A stretch of DNA of 64,000 nt from Sanyastnella coralliicola (GTDB taxonomy: Bacteria; Bacteroidota; Bacteroidia; Flavobacteriales_D; Sanyastnellaceae): contig NZ_CP132543.1 of NCBI RefSeq assembly GCF_030845195.1, positions 62,001 to 126,000 of the forward strand. Direction: 5' to 3'. Both the position numbers and the translations under genes were made by a program. This document shows, one piece after another, positions 35,207-45,499 of the stretch. How positions within the stretch are numbered: the first letter of the stretch is position 1; every line of letters starts with the position of its first letter. The notes under the pieces are model-generated. The model was not told the DNA's origin. It saw nothing but the letters and a program-made list of their open reading frames with translations, and did not search any database.

Positions 35207-36427
35207 ATGGATTCAAAAAAAGATGCGATCAGGGCACTTGCCCAAGAAGCTGCCCTCCTTCCACAGGAGGAAATGTTGGAGGTTGGAAAACGCCATCAGC
35301 GGCTAACCATCGGAATTCCGAAAGAAACTTCTTTCCAGGAAAAACGAGTGGCTCTTGTGCCAGAAGCAGTAGCGATGCTTACTGCTCATGGTCATGAAGT
35401 GATCGTTGAAACCAATGCCGGACGTGACGCTTCGTTCCAAGACAAGGATTATTCTGAAGCTGGAGCGAAGATTGTCTACGATACCAAAGAAGTATTCCAA
35501 AGCAACATCATTCTGAAAGTAGCTCCTCCGTCATTGGAAGAGGTGAAAATGATGCCTGGAAAACAGACATTGCTATCAGCCCTTCAGCTGACGGTGCAGC
35601 CTGTGGATTCTTTGAAGATGTTGATTAGCAAGAAAATCACGGCCATTGCTTGGGATTATGTGCGCGATGAAACAGGGATTTTCCCAGTGGTGCGTTCGAT
35701 GGGTGAAATCGCAGGAAATACTTCGGTATTGATTGCGGCAGAACACCTCTCCAATGTGAACCAAGGGCAAGGACTTATGTTCGGAGGAATCTCTGGGGTT
35801 CGTCCAACGGAGGTAGTGATTCTTGGAGCTGGAACCGTCGGAGAATTTGCGGCCAGAGCAGCCATTGGTTTGGGAGCAAGCGTGAAGCTGTTCGATAATA
35901 GCATGTACAAACTCCGTCGTATTCAGAATGACCTCGGTCAGCGTTTATGGACCTCTACGATCCAGCCTTCTGTGTTGGAAGAAGCACTATCGAAAGCTGA
36001 TGTAGCGATTGGAGCTTTGCGCGCACCATTCGGTCGCACTCCATGTGTTGTGACGGAGAATATGGTGAGCCAAATGAAATACGGTTCTGTAATCGTTGAC
36101 ATCTCGATTGATCAAGGAGGATGCTTCGAAACGAGCCGCGTGACCAATCATGATACGCCAACCTTTAAGGAGTACGGAGTAGTTCACTATTGTGTACCGA
36201 ACGTTGCGAGTCGAGTAAGCCGAACGGCTAGTTCTGCCTTGAGCAACATCTTCGCACCAATTCTTGTGAATGTTGGGAGTGATGGCGGTTGGACTTCAGC
36301 GATCAAACGTCACCCTGGATTGCGAGATGGAGTTTACCTGTTCAATGGGTCATTGGTAAATGAGATCATTGGAGAGGCATTCAACCTCCCTTACAAGCGT
36401 TTGGATCTCTTGCTTGCTGCACTCTAA
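35207..36427 (+). CDS. ald: Alanine dehydrogenase
   Basis: A 406-residue NAD-dependent alanine dehydrogenase, interconverting L-alanine and pyruvate plus ammonia. Key parts: RLTIGIPKETSFQEKRVALVPEAV (N-terminal catalytic domain; the substrate Arg/Lys region), the NAD-binding fold VVILGAGTVGEFAARAAIGLGASVKLFDN, DISIDQGGCFETSR, and YCVPNVASRVSRTASSALSN. A 32-residue N-terminal extension before RLTIGIPKE is longer than in classical enzymes but common in Bacteroidota. A weak box TATCTTCG lies in the 80-base gap upstream. Confidence 0.95.
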   Translation: MDSKKDAIRALAQEAALLPQEEMLEVGKRHQRLTIGIPKETSFQEKRVALVPEAVAMLTAHGHEVIVETNAGRDASFQDKDYSEAGAKIVYDTKEVFQSNIILKVAPPSLEEVKMMPGKQTLLSALQLTVQPVDSLKMLISKKITAIAWDYVRDETGIFPVVRSMGEIAGNTSVLIAAEHLSNVNQGQGLMFGGISGVRPTEVVILGAGTVGEFAARAAIGLGASVKLFDNSMYKLRRIQNDLGQRLWTSTIQPSVLEEALSKADVAIGALRAPFGRTPCVVTENMVSQMKYGSVIVDISIDQGGCFETSRVTNHDTPTFKEYGVVHYCVPNVASRVSRTASSALSNIFAPILVNVGSDGGWTSAIKRHPGLRDGVYLFNGSLVNEIIGEAFNLPYKRLDLLLAAL

Positions 36428-36451
36428 TGGTGAAGTGAGAATCGCCGCCGA

Positions 36452-37660
36452 TTAATCAACAATAGACTTTAGGAAAGCCGCCATTTCTGCGGCTTGAGAA
36501 GAACGCATCCATTGATCAATATTGCGTTCGTGTTTTTGACCGCGTCTTTCATAGCTTGCTTTCAGCGCTTGATAAACGTCTTCAGGAGTATCAGCTACCG
36601 TGCACCCAGGATGTTGATTCAAGAGTTCTTCAAGCACATCGTGGTCATTAGGAGTGAGTAGAATTTCACTTTCGGAAGCGAGGTATTCGAAAATCTTGCT
36701 GGAGTAAACTCCTTTCATTCCATAGTGCGCAGGGAAAAGCAAAACATCGGCGCCCTGTTGTGCAGCAAACGCTTCTTCTCTTGGACCACGCGGGATACTT
36801 TGAAATGTAACCTTCGGTGCGTATTCAGCGATGGATTCTTTGACGTGTTTGTCGATGTGAATCGTGCTTCCCCAAAATACAAGATCTGTCTCTGGGAATT
36901 CAGATATGAAACGCTCAAAGCCTTTTAAGAAAACATCTAACCGTTGCGTGTGATACATAGTACCACAATGCATAACTGTGAATCGATCGAAGACACGCGG
37001 AGCGGGACGTTCCGCCAATGGCGAAAAACCATTGTGTATCACCTTACCTTCGCTACCAAACCAAGAAGTCAACACGTCAGCCAAGGGTTGTGAAACGGTA
37101 GTCCATGATGCGGCGTTCTTCATCCATCGCTTCCAATACCTCAACGTGATGTTGTCGAGGACCTTTTTACTAAAGGGGGTAATGTGATCGTTGTCGACCA
37201 GGTAACGGTTGTTGAGCAGGTCACGGAAATCAATCACGAAGGGTATCCCAAAAGTCTTTTCAATACGATGAGCATGGTGAATATGAAAGTGCGGACTGAA
37301 CACCCCTAACACCAAATCGTATGAATGGGTTTTCAAGTGATCGCAAAGGAAATCCCACATGCGATTTTCGTCGGCCTTCAATTGATACTCAGGCCTTCCT
37401 TTGAGGTACGACCACAAGGTGGCCAATGATCGAATTCCTGGGATGCGATATACGGCTGGAAGTTCCCCAGGAGTTTTGATCGTTTCCGCCGGTAGGCGAA
37501 AAACTTCATAACCCTCATCATCAGAAACGCCCTCCCAATCATAGGTTACCACCGAAACATCAATGCCGTGTTTAGGAAGAAACCTTGCCCACGCCAAAGC
37601 ACGTTGACTGGCCGTGACATTCAAGGGAGGAAAGTGATATGAGAGCAAAAGCAATCGCAC
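36452..37660 (-). CDS. Glycosyltransferase family 4
   Basis: About 402 residues with the GT-B plan: N-terminal domain opening with RLLLLSYHFPPLNVTASQRALAWARFLPKHG and a C-terminal nucleotide-sugar domain with VMHCGTMYHTQRLDVFLKGF, DLVFWGS, and the E-x7-E-like region ADVLLFPAHYGMKGVYSSKIFEYLASESEILL. It probably adds a sugar to a surface glycan. The frame begins at an ATG at 37714, inside the flippase gene, but the GTG at 37660 matches the family's usual start. The donor and acceptor cannot be read. Confidence 0.88.
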   Translation of the reverse strand: MRLLLLSYHFPPLNVTASQRALAWARFLPKHGIDVSVVTYDWEGVSDDEGYEVFRLPAETIKTPGELPAVYRIPGIRSLATLWSYLKGRPEYQLKADENRMWDFLCDHLKTHSYDLVLGVFSPHFHIHHAHRIEKTFGIPFVIDFRDLLNNRYLVDNDHITPFSKKVLDNITLRYWKRWMKNAASWTTVSQPLADVLTSWFGSEGKVIHNGFSPLAERPAPRVFDRFTVMHCGTMYHTQRLDVFLKGFERFISEFPETDLVFWGSTIHIDKHVKESIAEYAPKVTFQSIPRGPREEAFAAQQGADVLLFPAHYGMKGVYSSKIFEYLASESEILLTPNDHDVLEELLNQHPGCTVADTPEDVYQALKASYERRGQKHERNIDQWMRSSQAAEMAAFLKSIVD

Positions 37661-37673
37661 GGAGCGAAGATAA

Positions 37674-39035
37674 TCAAGGAGAGAGGATGAACTGAATCCC
37701 GAAGGCAAGTGCACAAGATGCGATGAACAGAGCTAGCGTAATGAATGCGGGCTTCCATAATGAGAGGCCAGTGAGCTTCAATGGCCACAAGCCAAAGATG
37801 AAGGTGACGGCAGCTGTAAGTACACTGTAAAAGAAGATGATATCCAGGAATGCCCACCCGAGGTACGCAGGAATCGCAATTCCGAGCAAACGCGAGAGGA
37901 ATAATAAGGCTTGGAAAATGAATAGCTCGCGCTCTTTGGCCGTTGTCAAGAATAAACTTGAGAGTGGCATTCCCGCGTAGCGGAAGAAATAAGAAAGGAC
38001 CAAGAACGACGCTGCAGCGCCAGCCTCAGCCCACTGTTCAGAGAAGACGATGGCGTAAATCTCTTCACCAGCACCTCCAATAACCACAACGACACCAGCT
38101 GCGATTAATAACAATCGGTAGTAGAGTTTTAGCGTGCGTTCTTGCAATGCCTCCGGCTGATCAGGCCATAGTTCTGTGCTACGTTGAAGAAACACGGAAG
38201 CGATTCCGCTACTCAGCAAACGCACCGGAAGATCAAGCACAATCAAGGCGTAGGTGAAGAAGCCGGCATAACTCGTATTGCCCGTCATGGCGGGAAGGAG
38301 TAGCACGGGAACATAGCTGGAAGCCGTGTTCAATAGACCACTGGTTAAGATGTAGCGTGGATAATTGGCAAATTTCTCTTTGGCTGCCTGCAAAGACTCT
38401 TGACTGATGGCATGTGTCATGCGCTTCCATCCATTGTCAATTAACCCCGTTACGAAGAGCAAAAATCGACCACCATACATAATGGCGCTGGTCAAGATAA
38501 GCCCGTCAGCTTGCGCACTGATAAATTTTCCGTAACCCACGTTAAACAGCTTTGAACCGAGAGCCAGCGGAATCTCTACCAATGAAACTTTCTTGAAGAG
38601 TTTCTCACGAATACTCCATTGAACCCCGATTTGATCCAAGGCCAGCAGGATAGCCAGTACCGGAATAGAGTACACCCAATAGCCTGCGTAAGTCGCATTC
38701 ATCAACTCAAGGAAGAGATCTCCAAAGGCAACGGTAATGAGAAAAAGCACCACGCTAGTCCAGACCAAGCTGCGTAGACACAGACGCAGTAAGGCTTGCA
38801 GCATGTTTTCTTCTTTTGCCAGAACGATGGCACGTGTGTACCCCAAAGTCAAAACAGTTCCGGTAATCATGACCGCAGAGTTGATGACGCTAAAGGTTCC
38901 GTAAGCCTCTGGATCGTAGATTCTTGCGAGGATGGGAAAGAAGATGATCTGAATCCCCATGTTCCACAAGCTTGACATGCTCATGAAGGCAACGTTCTGC
39001 AGGAATGAATTCCGCGAACGCAGGCTTTGTAACAT
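37674..39035 (-). CDS. Polysaccharide flippase (Wzx-like)
   Basis: About 453 residues with 12-14 membrane segments; opens MLQSLRSRNSFLQNVAFMSM, then IIFFPILARIYDPEAYGTFSVINSAVMI, the typical N-terminal pattern of oligosaccharide flippases. A longer start at 39095 exists, but the ATG at 39035 fits better. It precedes the glycosyltransferase, so the two probably act on one glycan. The window holds another, more distantly related flippase at 13208. Confidence 0.85.
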   Translation of the reverse strand: MLQSLRSRNSFLQNVAFMSMSSLWNMGIQIIFFPILARIYDPEAYGTFSVINSAVMITGTVLTLGYTRAIVLAKEENMLQALLRLCLRSLVWTSVVLFLITVAFGDLFLELMNATYAGYWVYSIPVLAILLALDQIGVQWSIREKLFKKVSLVEIPLALGSKLFNVGYGKFISAQADGLILTSAIMYGGRFLLFVTGLIDNGWKRMTHAISQESLQAAKEKFANYPRYILTSGLLNTASSYVPVLLLPAMTGNTSYAGFFTYALIVLDLPVRLLSSGIASVFLQRSTELWPDQPEALQERTLKLYYRLLLIAAGVVVVIGGAGEEIYAIVFSEQWAEAGAAASFLVLSYFFRYAGMPLSSLFLTTAKERELFIFQALLFLSRLLGIAIPAYLGWAFLDIIFFYSVLTAAVTFIFGLWPLKLTGLSLWKPAFITLALFIASCALAFGIQFILSP

Positions 39036-39140
39036 TGTTCTGATCTTCTCGTTCACCTTCTTAGGTCTATCAACGGTGAGAAGATAGTATTTCACTGGTG
39101 GCTAGCAATACGCTACGATGGGCTTTTGTAACTTTCAACC

Positions 39141-42100
39141 ATGCGAAAAGCGATACTCACCCTTATCCTCTCGCTGCCTCTGTACCTCCTTGCGCAGTTG
39201 CCTCTTGAATTGGAGGGACTCGAATTGTGGGTTCGAGCTGATAGCTCGATGGAGCTGAACATCGACCGAGTAATCACTTGGTACGACCTGTCTGAGAATG
39301 CTCGAGACCTTTCCCAAAACATCAATAATTTCCGCCCGGTAGTACTCGAAGATCAGTTGGCCGGACATCGCACGGTCTACTTTAATGGGATCAATAATCG
39401 CTTGGTGTTTGATGAGGTGCCCAATGCACGTAGCATCTTTTGGGTGCTTAAGGAAGACGATGACGCCACAGGAGCTCGTCCGCTGCTGGGGCATAGCTCT
39501 TCCTTCCCGTTTTTCAGGGGAGAGAACCAAGAGGTATGGCACCCAACTTTCGCTGATGAAGCGGTTCGTGATGGAGTGACTCGAGTGGGATTTGAAGCCA
39601 TTGATGGTGATGTGGATCCACTACCAGATGGGTATCAAATTGTGAGTTTGACGACCACGGGCGACGTGGTTACTGACCAATTAGGTCAAGATCGAAATAC
39701 CAACAACTTCTGGAAAGGGGAGGTCGCTGAGCTCCTTGTCTTTTCTACTGAATTGACTGCCGAACAAGTGGAAGCGGTAGAGAATTTCCTAGCCGATCAT
39801 TATTCCGTTTCGCTCAATTTGGGTGATGACATCGCTATCGCGGAAGGGTTTTGTCCTACTACCTTGAGTGCCACTCCAGGTTTCTTGAGCTATGATTGGA
39901 ACACAGGTGACACAGGACCTACAATCGACGTCAATAACTCTGGAATCTACGTTTGCGAAGCACTCGATGCCTTCGGACGAATTCAAGTAGATAGCATCGA
40001 AGTGACTTATCCTGGGAATACGATTCAGCAGGAACAAGGACTGATCTGTTTCGGCGACAGCCTGCAGTGGAACCTTGAGCTAGATGAAGAACTCTATACC
40101 ATCGAATGGAATGATGGTGAACCGGGAGCCAATCGCTGGTTCCACGAAGGAGGTGAGTTCTTTGCAACCATTACCGACAACAACTTGTGCGTACTTGAGA
40201 CGCCCGTGTTGGTTATTCAAGTAGACAGCTTTCCTTTAGAAGCCACGCTCGGTCCAGATGTTGAACTCTGTTCTGGGAACTTTATTTCACTGGATCCTGC
40301 CGGCGCTGAAATCACTTCCTACCTCTGGATGGAGAGTGTGGAAGATGAGCAATTGGAGATTCTAGAGACCGGTGAATACTTTGTTGAAGCTGAGAATACG
40401 AACGGCTGCCAGGTCTTTGATACCATCATGATCGAGATTGTTGGGCAGAGTCCGGAGGTGGTCATTTTGCAACCACCGTTCACTTGCCAAAACGTAGCAA
40501 ATACCTTCCAAGCCTCGGCTTCGGCTGACGGCTTTATTACTTCATTTGAATGGAATTTCGCTAACGCGGAAACGGGTAGCGGACAAATTGTAGAATGGAC
40601 TCCTGACTTCTTCGGGTTTGCTGAAGTGAGTGTTTTGGTCACCGTTGAAACCGGTTGTACGGCTGAGGTGAGTGTGGAGCTGAATGTGAATGCACAACCT
40701 GAGGCTACTATTGGAGTGGGACAAGCATGTGCCAATAGTGAGATTCTGTTCTCCACGAATCCTACGGTGGAAGAAGGTCTGATTAGTTCAATTGATTGGG
40801 TCTTTGAAGGGGCTAGCGCCGAAGGGGACATCGTATCATTTGAGACACAAGAGGCAGGTTTTTCTACTGTTTCGCTGACAGTCGACGCTACAAATGGGTG
40901 TTCGTTGTCACTTGAACAAGTCATCAACGTACTACCTTCTCCTGAGATTACAATCATCAATGAACCAGTATGTTTTGGAGAACTCAGTGCCTTTGAGCTC
41001 GATATCCAAGGAGGAGCCGGAAACATCGCAAGCTATGATTGGCTCTTTGGCGACGGTGCTACTTCAAGCCAGGATAGTCCGCAGCACTTCTACACTCAAC
41101 CGGGAGGTTACGTAGTAAGCGCTGAGGTGATCGCCGAAAACGGATGCCGTGGAGACAATGCTTTAACGACGCAAGTACTGTCATTACCTGAAGCAGACTT
41201 TCCAGTGGGGAATGCCTGTATCGGTGAACCATATTTGATTGTAGATACCTCTGTATCCTTCGATGATATTGATACTTGGGAGTGGGAAATTGACGGACTC
41301 GGAAGTTTTGAAGGGGAGACCATCTCACCCACCTTTGAATCACTCGGCTTCCAAGAAGTTACCTTGTTTGTGACCACAATTCAAGGGTGCAGTGATGAGA
41401 TCACCAAACAAATCCCTGTCTTCGAATTACCCGTAGCTGATTTTAGTTTTGATCCTGTCATCGGTCTACCTCCTCTCGAGGTTGACTTCATCAATGAGAG
41501 CGAAGGAGCAACTGAATTCGTTTGGAACTTTGGAACAGGTGATATCAGTGAAGAGGCCGAACCGACCTTCGTATACAATGAAGAAGGAAGCTTCGAGATC
41601 AATCTTTCTGCCACGAATGTCTTTGGCTGTCGTGCGAACGCCAATGCTATTATCGACGTCACGGAACCAATCCTTGACCTTCGCATGGAGGCCTTAGATC
41701 ATATAACTACGGACTTCGGCTATCAAGTGAGTGCGCTCATAGTCAATAGCGGAAACTTTAGGTTGGACAGCGTGGCTTGTGTGTTGACTCCTGGTAATGG
41801 AAACACCCTCGTTGAATGGTTGAATGAGCCGCTAGACGTTGGCGAAAGCAGAATCTTTACCTGGCAGAGTACCGTGCAATTAAATGCGTCTTCGTACCCA
41901 TACTATTGCGCAGAAACCATTGCCTACTCTGAATTGGCAAGTGAACGTACTCCTGAAGACAACAACCAATGCGGAAGCTTCACTGTAGAGTTTGAACTCA
42001 CGCCGCTCTTCCCGAACCCGGCAAGGGCTGATGAGTTGCTCACCATCCGCGTGATTGGAGCTACGTATGAGGAAGTGCAATTCCGTGTGATTGATTTAGC

Positions 42101-42254
42101 TGGCCGTGAAGTGATTCGCAGTCAAACGATCGCGATCAACCCAGGGTTCAATCAATACCAACTTGACCTCACTGGACTCAGTGAAGGGCAATACCTATTC
42201 TTTGTTGAGGGAGTTCAGGGCGAACAAGTTCAAACCCTGATGATCTGGGACTAA
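39141..42254 (+). CDS. T9SS type A cargo with LamG-like and PKD domains
   Basis: A 1037-residue secreted protein: signal peptide (ending YLLAQ), concanavalin/LamG-like domain (about 20-230: LWVRADSSMEL, TVYFNGINNRLVF, GEVAELLVFSTELTAEQVEAVENFL), several Ig/PKD-like modules (about 240-850, for example FDPVIGLPPLEVDFINES and EFVWNFGTGDISEEAEPTFVY), a CARDB-like stretch (about 850-950) and a type A sorting domain (last ~80: LFPNPARADELLTI, IDLAGREVIRS, GLSEGQYLFFVEG). It should be a surface or secreted adhesin-like protein. Carries two copies of the 13-base word. Confidence 0.92.
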   Translation: MRKAILTLILSLPLYLLAQLPLELEGLELWVRADSSMELNIDRVITWYDLSENARDLSQNINNFRPVVLEDQLAGHRTVYFNGINNRLVFDEVPNARSIFWVLKEDDDATGARPLLGHSSSFPFFRGENQEVWHPTFADEAVRDGVTRVGFEAIDGDVDPLPDGYQIVSLTTTGDVVTDQLGQDRNTNNFWKGEVAELLVFSTELTAEQVEAVENFLADHYSVSLNLGDDIAIAEGFCPTTLSATPGFLSYDWNTGDTGPTIDVNNSGIYVCEALDAFGRIQVDSIEVTYPGNTIQQEQGLICFGDSLQWNLELDEELYTIEWNDGEPGANRWFHEGGEFFATITDNNLCVLETPVLVIQVDSFPLEATLGPDVELCSGNFISLDPAGAEITSYLWMESVEDEQLEILETGEYFVEAENTNGCQVFDTIMIEIVGQSPEVVILQPPFTCQNVANTFQASASADGFITSFEWNFANAETGSGQIVEWTPDFFGFAEVSVLVTVETGCTAEVSVELNVNAQPEATIGVGQACANSEILFSTNPTVEEGLISSIDWVFEGASAEGDIVSFETQEAGFSTVSLTVDATNGCSLSLEQVINVLPSPEITIINEPVCFGELSAFELDIQGGAGNIASYDWLFGDGATSSQDSPQHFYTQPGGYVVSAEVIAENGCRGDNALTTQVLSLPEADFPVGNACIGEPYLIVDTSVSFDDIDTWEWEIDGLGSFEGETISPTFESLGFQEVTLFVTTIQGCSDEITKQIPVFELPVADFSFDPVIGLPPLEVDFINESEGATEFVWNFGTGDISEEAEPTFVYNEEGSFEINLSATNVFGCRANANAIIDVTEPILDLRMEALDHITTDFGYQVSALIVNSGNFRLDSVACVLTPGNGNTLVEWLNEPLDVGESRIFTWQSTVQLNASSYPYYCAETIAYSELASERTPEDNNQCGSFTVEFELTPLFPNPARADELLTIRVIGATYEEVQFRVIDLAGREVIRSQTIAINPGFNQYQLDLTGLSEGQYLFFVEGVQGEQVQTLMIWD

Positions 42255-43343
42255 TTACTCGTTGTAGTTCAATACTTTGAATCCACCGTCAAGCAAGTGC
42301 TTGTCTTTCGCAAACAGGCGAAGGTCAGCTTGCATCATTTCTTTAACGAGTTCTTCAAGCGTTACTTCGTGTTTCCAGCCAAGTTCTTCGTTCGCACGTG
42401 TTGGGTCACCTACCAAGAGGTCAACCTCCGTAGGGCGGAAGTAACGAGGGTCAACTTCGATCAGAACTTTTCCGTCTGCCTTATTGATTCCTTTTTCGTT
42501 CACTCCTTCGCCTTTCCATTCGAGCTCGATATTGACTTCTTTGAAGGCCAATTCTGCGAATGAACGAATGCTGTGTGTTTCACCGGTTGCAAGAACGTAG
42601 TCGTCAGCTTTGTCTTGCTGAAGCATGAGCCACATTCCCTTGATGTAGTCGCGGGCGTGTCCCCAGTCACGCTGAGCGTCTAGGTTACCTAGGTACAACT
42701 TGTCTTGTAGACCAAGGCTGATACGCGCAGCGGCACGTGTGATTTTTCGTGTAACGAAGGTTTCACCACGCAAAGGGCTCTCGTGGTTGAAGAGGATACC
42801 GTTACATGCGTACATGTTGTATGCTTCACGGTAGTTCTTCGTGATCCAGAATCCGTACAACTTCGCTACACCATATGGTGAACGTGGGTAGAACGGAGTG
42901 CTTTCTTTTTGAGGTACTTCTTGCACCAATCCGTACAACTCTGAAGTTGAGGCTTGGTAGAAGCGTGTTTTTTCGGTGAGGCCAAGAATTCGAATCGCTT
43001 CAAGGATACGGAGTGTACCCAAAGCATCTGAATTAGCAGTGTATTCAGGTGTTTCGAAAGAAACTTTTACGTGTGACTGTGCTGCCAGGTTGTAGATCTC
43101 ATCTGGTTCAGTTTCTTGAACCAAGCGGATGAGGTTGGTACTGTCAGTGAGGTCACCGTAGTGAAGGAAGAAGTTCACATTCTTCTCGTGTTGATCTTGG
43201 TAGAGGTGGTCTACACGATCAGTATTGAACAAGGAAGAACGACGCTTTACGCCGTGTACTTCGTATCCTTTCTTCAACAGGAATTCTGCGAGGTAGGCCC
43301 CGTCTTGTCCTGTCACGCCTGTAATAAGAGCTTTCTTTGCCAT
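42255..43343 (-). CDS. gmd: GDP-mannose 4,6-dehydratase
   Basis: A 362-residue short-chain dehydrogenase that makes GDP-4-keto-6-deoxymannose, the first step to GDP-L-fucose. NAD motif [14 protein letters not shown], the catalytic [12 protein letters not shown] (YxxxK), [19 protein letters not shown], and [13 protein letters not shown] are typical. The ATG at 43343 is the start; the frame's ATG at 43361 lies inside the promoter box. The partner GDP-L-fucose synthase is at the right edge of the window, 20 kb away. Confidence 0.98.
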   Translation of the reverse strand: MAKKALITGVTGQDGAYLAEFLLKKGYEVHGVKRRSSLFNTDRVDHLYQDQHEKNVNFFLHYGDLTDSTNLIRLVQETEPDEIYNLAAQSHVKVSFETPEYTANSDALGTLRILEAIRILGLTEKTRFYQASTSELYGLVQEVPQKESTPFYPRSPYGVAKLYGFWITKNYREAYNMYACNGILFNHESPLRGETFVTRKITRAAARISLGLQDKLYLGNLDAQRDWGHARDYIKGMWLMLQQDKADDYVLATGETHSIRSFAELAFKEVNIELEWKGEGVNEKGINKADGKVLIEVDPRYFRPTEVDLLVGDPTRANEELGWKHEVTLEELVKEMMQADLRLFAKDKHLLDGGFKVLNYNE

Positions 43344-43358
43344 AGTGCCGAATTGGGA

Positions 43359-43366
43359 CAAATGTA
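43359..43366 (-). promoter_or_regulatory. -7 box of gmd
   Basis: TACATTTG on the minus strand, a perfect TAnnTTTG, 15 bases before the ATG at 43343. It rules out the ATG at 43361. Confidence 0.6.
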
Positions 43367-43423
43367 CACAAATGGCACAGTGGCTTTGTCAGAGAGTGCC
43401 CTACATTTTGAACACTGTATAGC

Positions 43424-45250
43424 TTAAGAAACGAGCTGACTCTGAAGTTCAACCAATCCGCGGTAAACCCCCTTCTCGATGGTGATGAGTTCTTCGTGTT
43501 TTCCTTCCTCTACTTTCTTACCGCCATCCAAGACAATGATTTTATCAGCACTGCGGATGGTAGAAAGGCGGTGAGCGATCACCACAGAGGTTCTTCCCTT
43601 CATCAATTTATCGAGGGCATCTTGTACCAAACGTTCTGACTCACTATCAAGCGAACTTGTCGCCTCATCGAGAATCAAGATGGTCGGATTCTTCAACACG
43701 GCACGGGCAATGGCGATGCGTTGACGTTGTCCACCCGAGAGTTGAATACCTCGTTCTCCAACGATGGTGTCCATACCGTCAGGGAATTGGTCAATGAACT
43801 GGAGTGCATTCGCCTGGGCTGCTGCTTGGTGAATCTCTTCATCGCTTGCTTCTGGGTTGCCGTAGGCAATGTTTTCCTTAATGCTACCGCCGAATAGGAT
43901 CACCTCTTGTGGTACAAAGGCCATCTGAGAGCGTAGCTCGGTCAGGTCATATTCACTGGCGTCTATCCCATCGAATTGCACCTTTCCTGCCTTAGGCAGA
44001 TAGAACTGCAAGATCAACGAAGCAATCGTAGACTTACCAGCTCCTGACGGACCAACAATTGCCACATGGTCTCCAGCGCTAGCGCGGAAACTCAAGTTAT
44101 TGATCACTTGAATCTCTTTGCGCGAGTCGTAGTGGAACTGCAGTCCTTGGAATTCGATTTCTCCTTTCAACGGCTGCTGCTTGAAGTTTGGCGATTCAAT
44201 TACGACTGGCTCAGGATCCAACTCAAGGATGTCCATCACGTTTTCAATGGCTCCAATTCCACGCTGTAGTTGAGCGAATTGTGCAGCAATACCACCGATA
44301 GATCCTGCGACGAGTCCGGTCATAAGTAGGAAGGAGAAGAAGTATTCGCTATCCAATTCTCCCGTGGCCATCAGGTCGGCTCCCTTGAAAATCACCAAAG
44401 AGATGGCTCCGAAGATGAAGAGAATGATGAATGAGCTAAACGATGCTCTCCACCATGCCCCTTTCAGGGCGAATTTCTTGATTTCAGTGATATTCCCCAT
44501 GTAACGAGTTACCTCTAATAACTCATTGGCGAAGCTTTTCACATTGACAATACCCGTCAGTGTTTCTTGCACCACCACATTCGACTCTGCCACTTGGTCT
44601 TGCGTCTTCTTGCTCAGCTTACGAATGAATCGTCCGAAAATCACCGCAATGATGATCACCACAGGAAGGGTGCTCAACATGATAAAGGTGAGGGTAGGAG
44701 AGAAGAAGAGCAACGCAGCAATACCTCCAACAATAACGATGAGCTGTCGGAGTAACTCCGCGAGGGTAGTCGTAAAGACATCTTGAATCGAAGTGATATC
44801 TGCTGAAATACGTGAGTTCAGATCACCCACTCTCTGCTCGTTAAAGTACTGCATCGGCATGCGAATGATCTTCTGGTAGGTATCTTTTCGCAAGGCCAAC
44901 ATCATGTTCTCTGTAATCCGCGCAAAGAGAATCACACGCGTAAAACTCATGATGGCTTGAATCACCAAAACCGCAAAGATGATCACTGCCAAACTTCCGA
45001 GATCAGAGAAGTTAAACTCAAAATCAAAGTAAGAGCGGATATCGTCTTGTTCAGGCTGTTGAACTCCAACACCTCCGAGCTGTCCCCAAAGGCGAGTCAC
45101 CAACAGCGTAAACACCCCAGACAAGGAAATCAAGACAATACCAAAGGCAAACTGCCAACGGTACGGCTTGACATATTTAAAGATGCGCATCGCCTGCTTC
45201 AAGCTCGCTTTCGACAAACGCTTTTTCTTTTCTTCTTTCTTCTCGCTCAA
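43424..45250 (-). CDS. MsbA-like ABC transporter, fused permease and ATPase
   Basis: A 608-residue half-transporter: Lys-rich N-terminus, six membrane segments (about 30-330), and a nucleotide-binding domain with Walker A VGPSGAGKST, signature QLSGGQRQRIAIARAVLKNP, Walker B TILILDEATSSLDSES and the switch IAHRLSTI. Overall layout and the MRIFKYVKPYRWQFAFG opening resemble lipid A/lipid exporters of the MsbA group. The substrate is not certain. The 13-base word occurs antisense at 44077-44089, within the ATPase domain. Confidence 0.93.
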   Translation of the reverse strand: MSEKKEEKKKRLSKASLKQAMRIFKYVKPYRWQFAFGIVLISLSGVFTLLVTRLWGQLGGVGVQQPEQDDIRSYFDFEFNFSDLGSLAVIIFAVLVIQAIMSFTRVILFARITENMMLALRKDTYQKIIRMPMQYFNEQRVGDLNSRISADITSIQDVFTTTLAELLRQLIVIVGGIAALLFFSPTLTFIMLSTLPVVIIIAVIFGRFIRKLSKKTQDQVAESNVVVQETLTGIVNVKSFANELLEVTRYMGNITEIKKFALKGAWWRASFSSFIILFIFGAISLVIFKGADLMATGELDSEYFFSFLLMTGLVAGSIGGIAAQFAQLQRGIGAIENVMDILELDPEPVVIESPNFKQQPLKGEIEFQGLQFHYDSRKEIQVINNLSFRASAGDHVAIVGPSGAGKSTIASLILQFYLPKAGKVQFDGIDASEYDLTELRSQMAFVPQEVILFGGSIKENIAYGNPEASDEEIHQAAAQANALQFIDQFPDGMDTIVGERGIQLSGGQRQRIAIARAVLKNPTILILDEATSSLDSESERLVQDALDKLMKGRTSVVIAHRLSTIRSADKIIVLDGGKKVEEGKHEELITIEKGVYRGLVELQSQLVS

Positions 45251-45333
45251 GGGAATTCAATTGCAGAACGCAAAGGTCGGAGATAGATCATGGATAACCT
45301 AACGGGGGGTGTCATGGCAGTGTCATTTCTTTC

Positions 45334-45361
45334 TCTGGGCATAGGGCTTAAGGCGTATGGC
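45334..45361 (-). repeat. Heptanucleotide array, GCC-NNNN class
   Basis: Four 7-mers on the minus strand: GCCATAC, GCCTTAA, GCCCTAT, GCCCAGA. On the plus strand GGC recurs every 7 bases. Same class as the GCCTAAC/GCCTAAA units at 46511, 48846 and 49279. Here it follows (minus strand) the 24-bp palindrome and the TGGACGG array. Confidence 0.7.
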
Positions 45362-45367
45362 TTAAGA

Positions 45368-45391
45368 TAGGGGCACGCATGCGTGCCCCTA
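45368..45391. repeat. 24-bp perfect palindrome
   Basis: A perfect 24-bp palindrome with core GGGGCACGCATGCGTGCCCC flanked by TA on each side, between two heptad arrays. No loop. It resembles short GC-rich intergenic palindromes of the REP kind. Confidence 0.9.
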
Positions 45392-45407
45392 ACAATTTGT
45401 GTTGTTT

Positions 45408-45466
45408 CCGTCCACCGTCCACCGTCCACCGTCCACCGTCCACCGTCCACCGTCCACCGTCCACCG
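45408..45466 (-). repeat. Heptanucleotide array, GGTGGAC class, eight perfect units
   Basis: Eight perfect copies of CCGTCCA on the plus strand (TGGACGG on the minus) plus a partial unit, between divergent ABC transporter and DUF5996 genes. Same unit class as the arrays at 46463, 48768 and 49242, but in the opposite orientation. The 293 bases between the two genes (45251-45543) hold this array, the palindrome, the GCC array, and a weak promoter. Confidence 0.97.
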
Positions 45467-45499
45467 AAAAACCCCTACACCTGTATCTTTAGATTTTCC

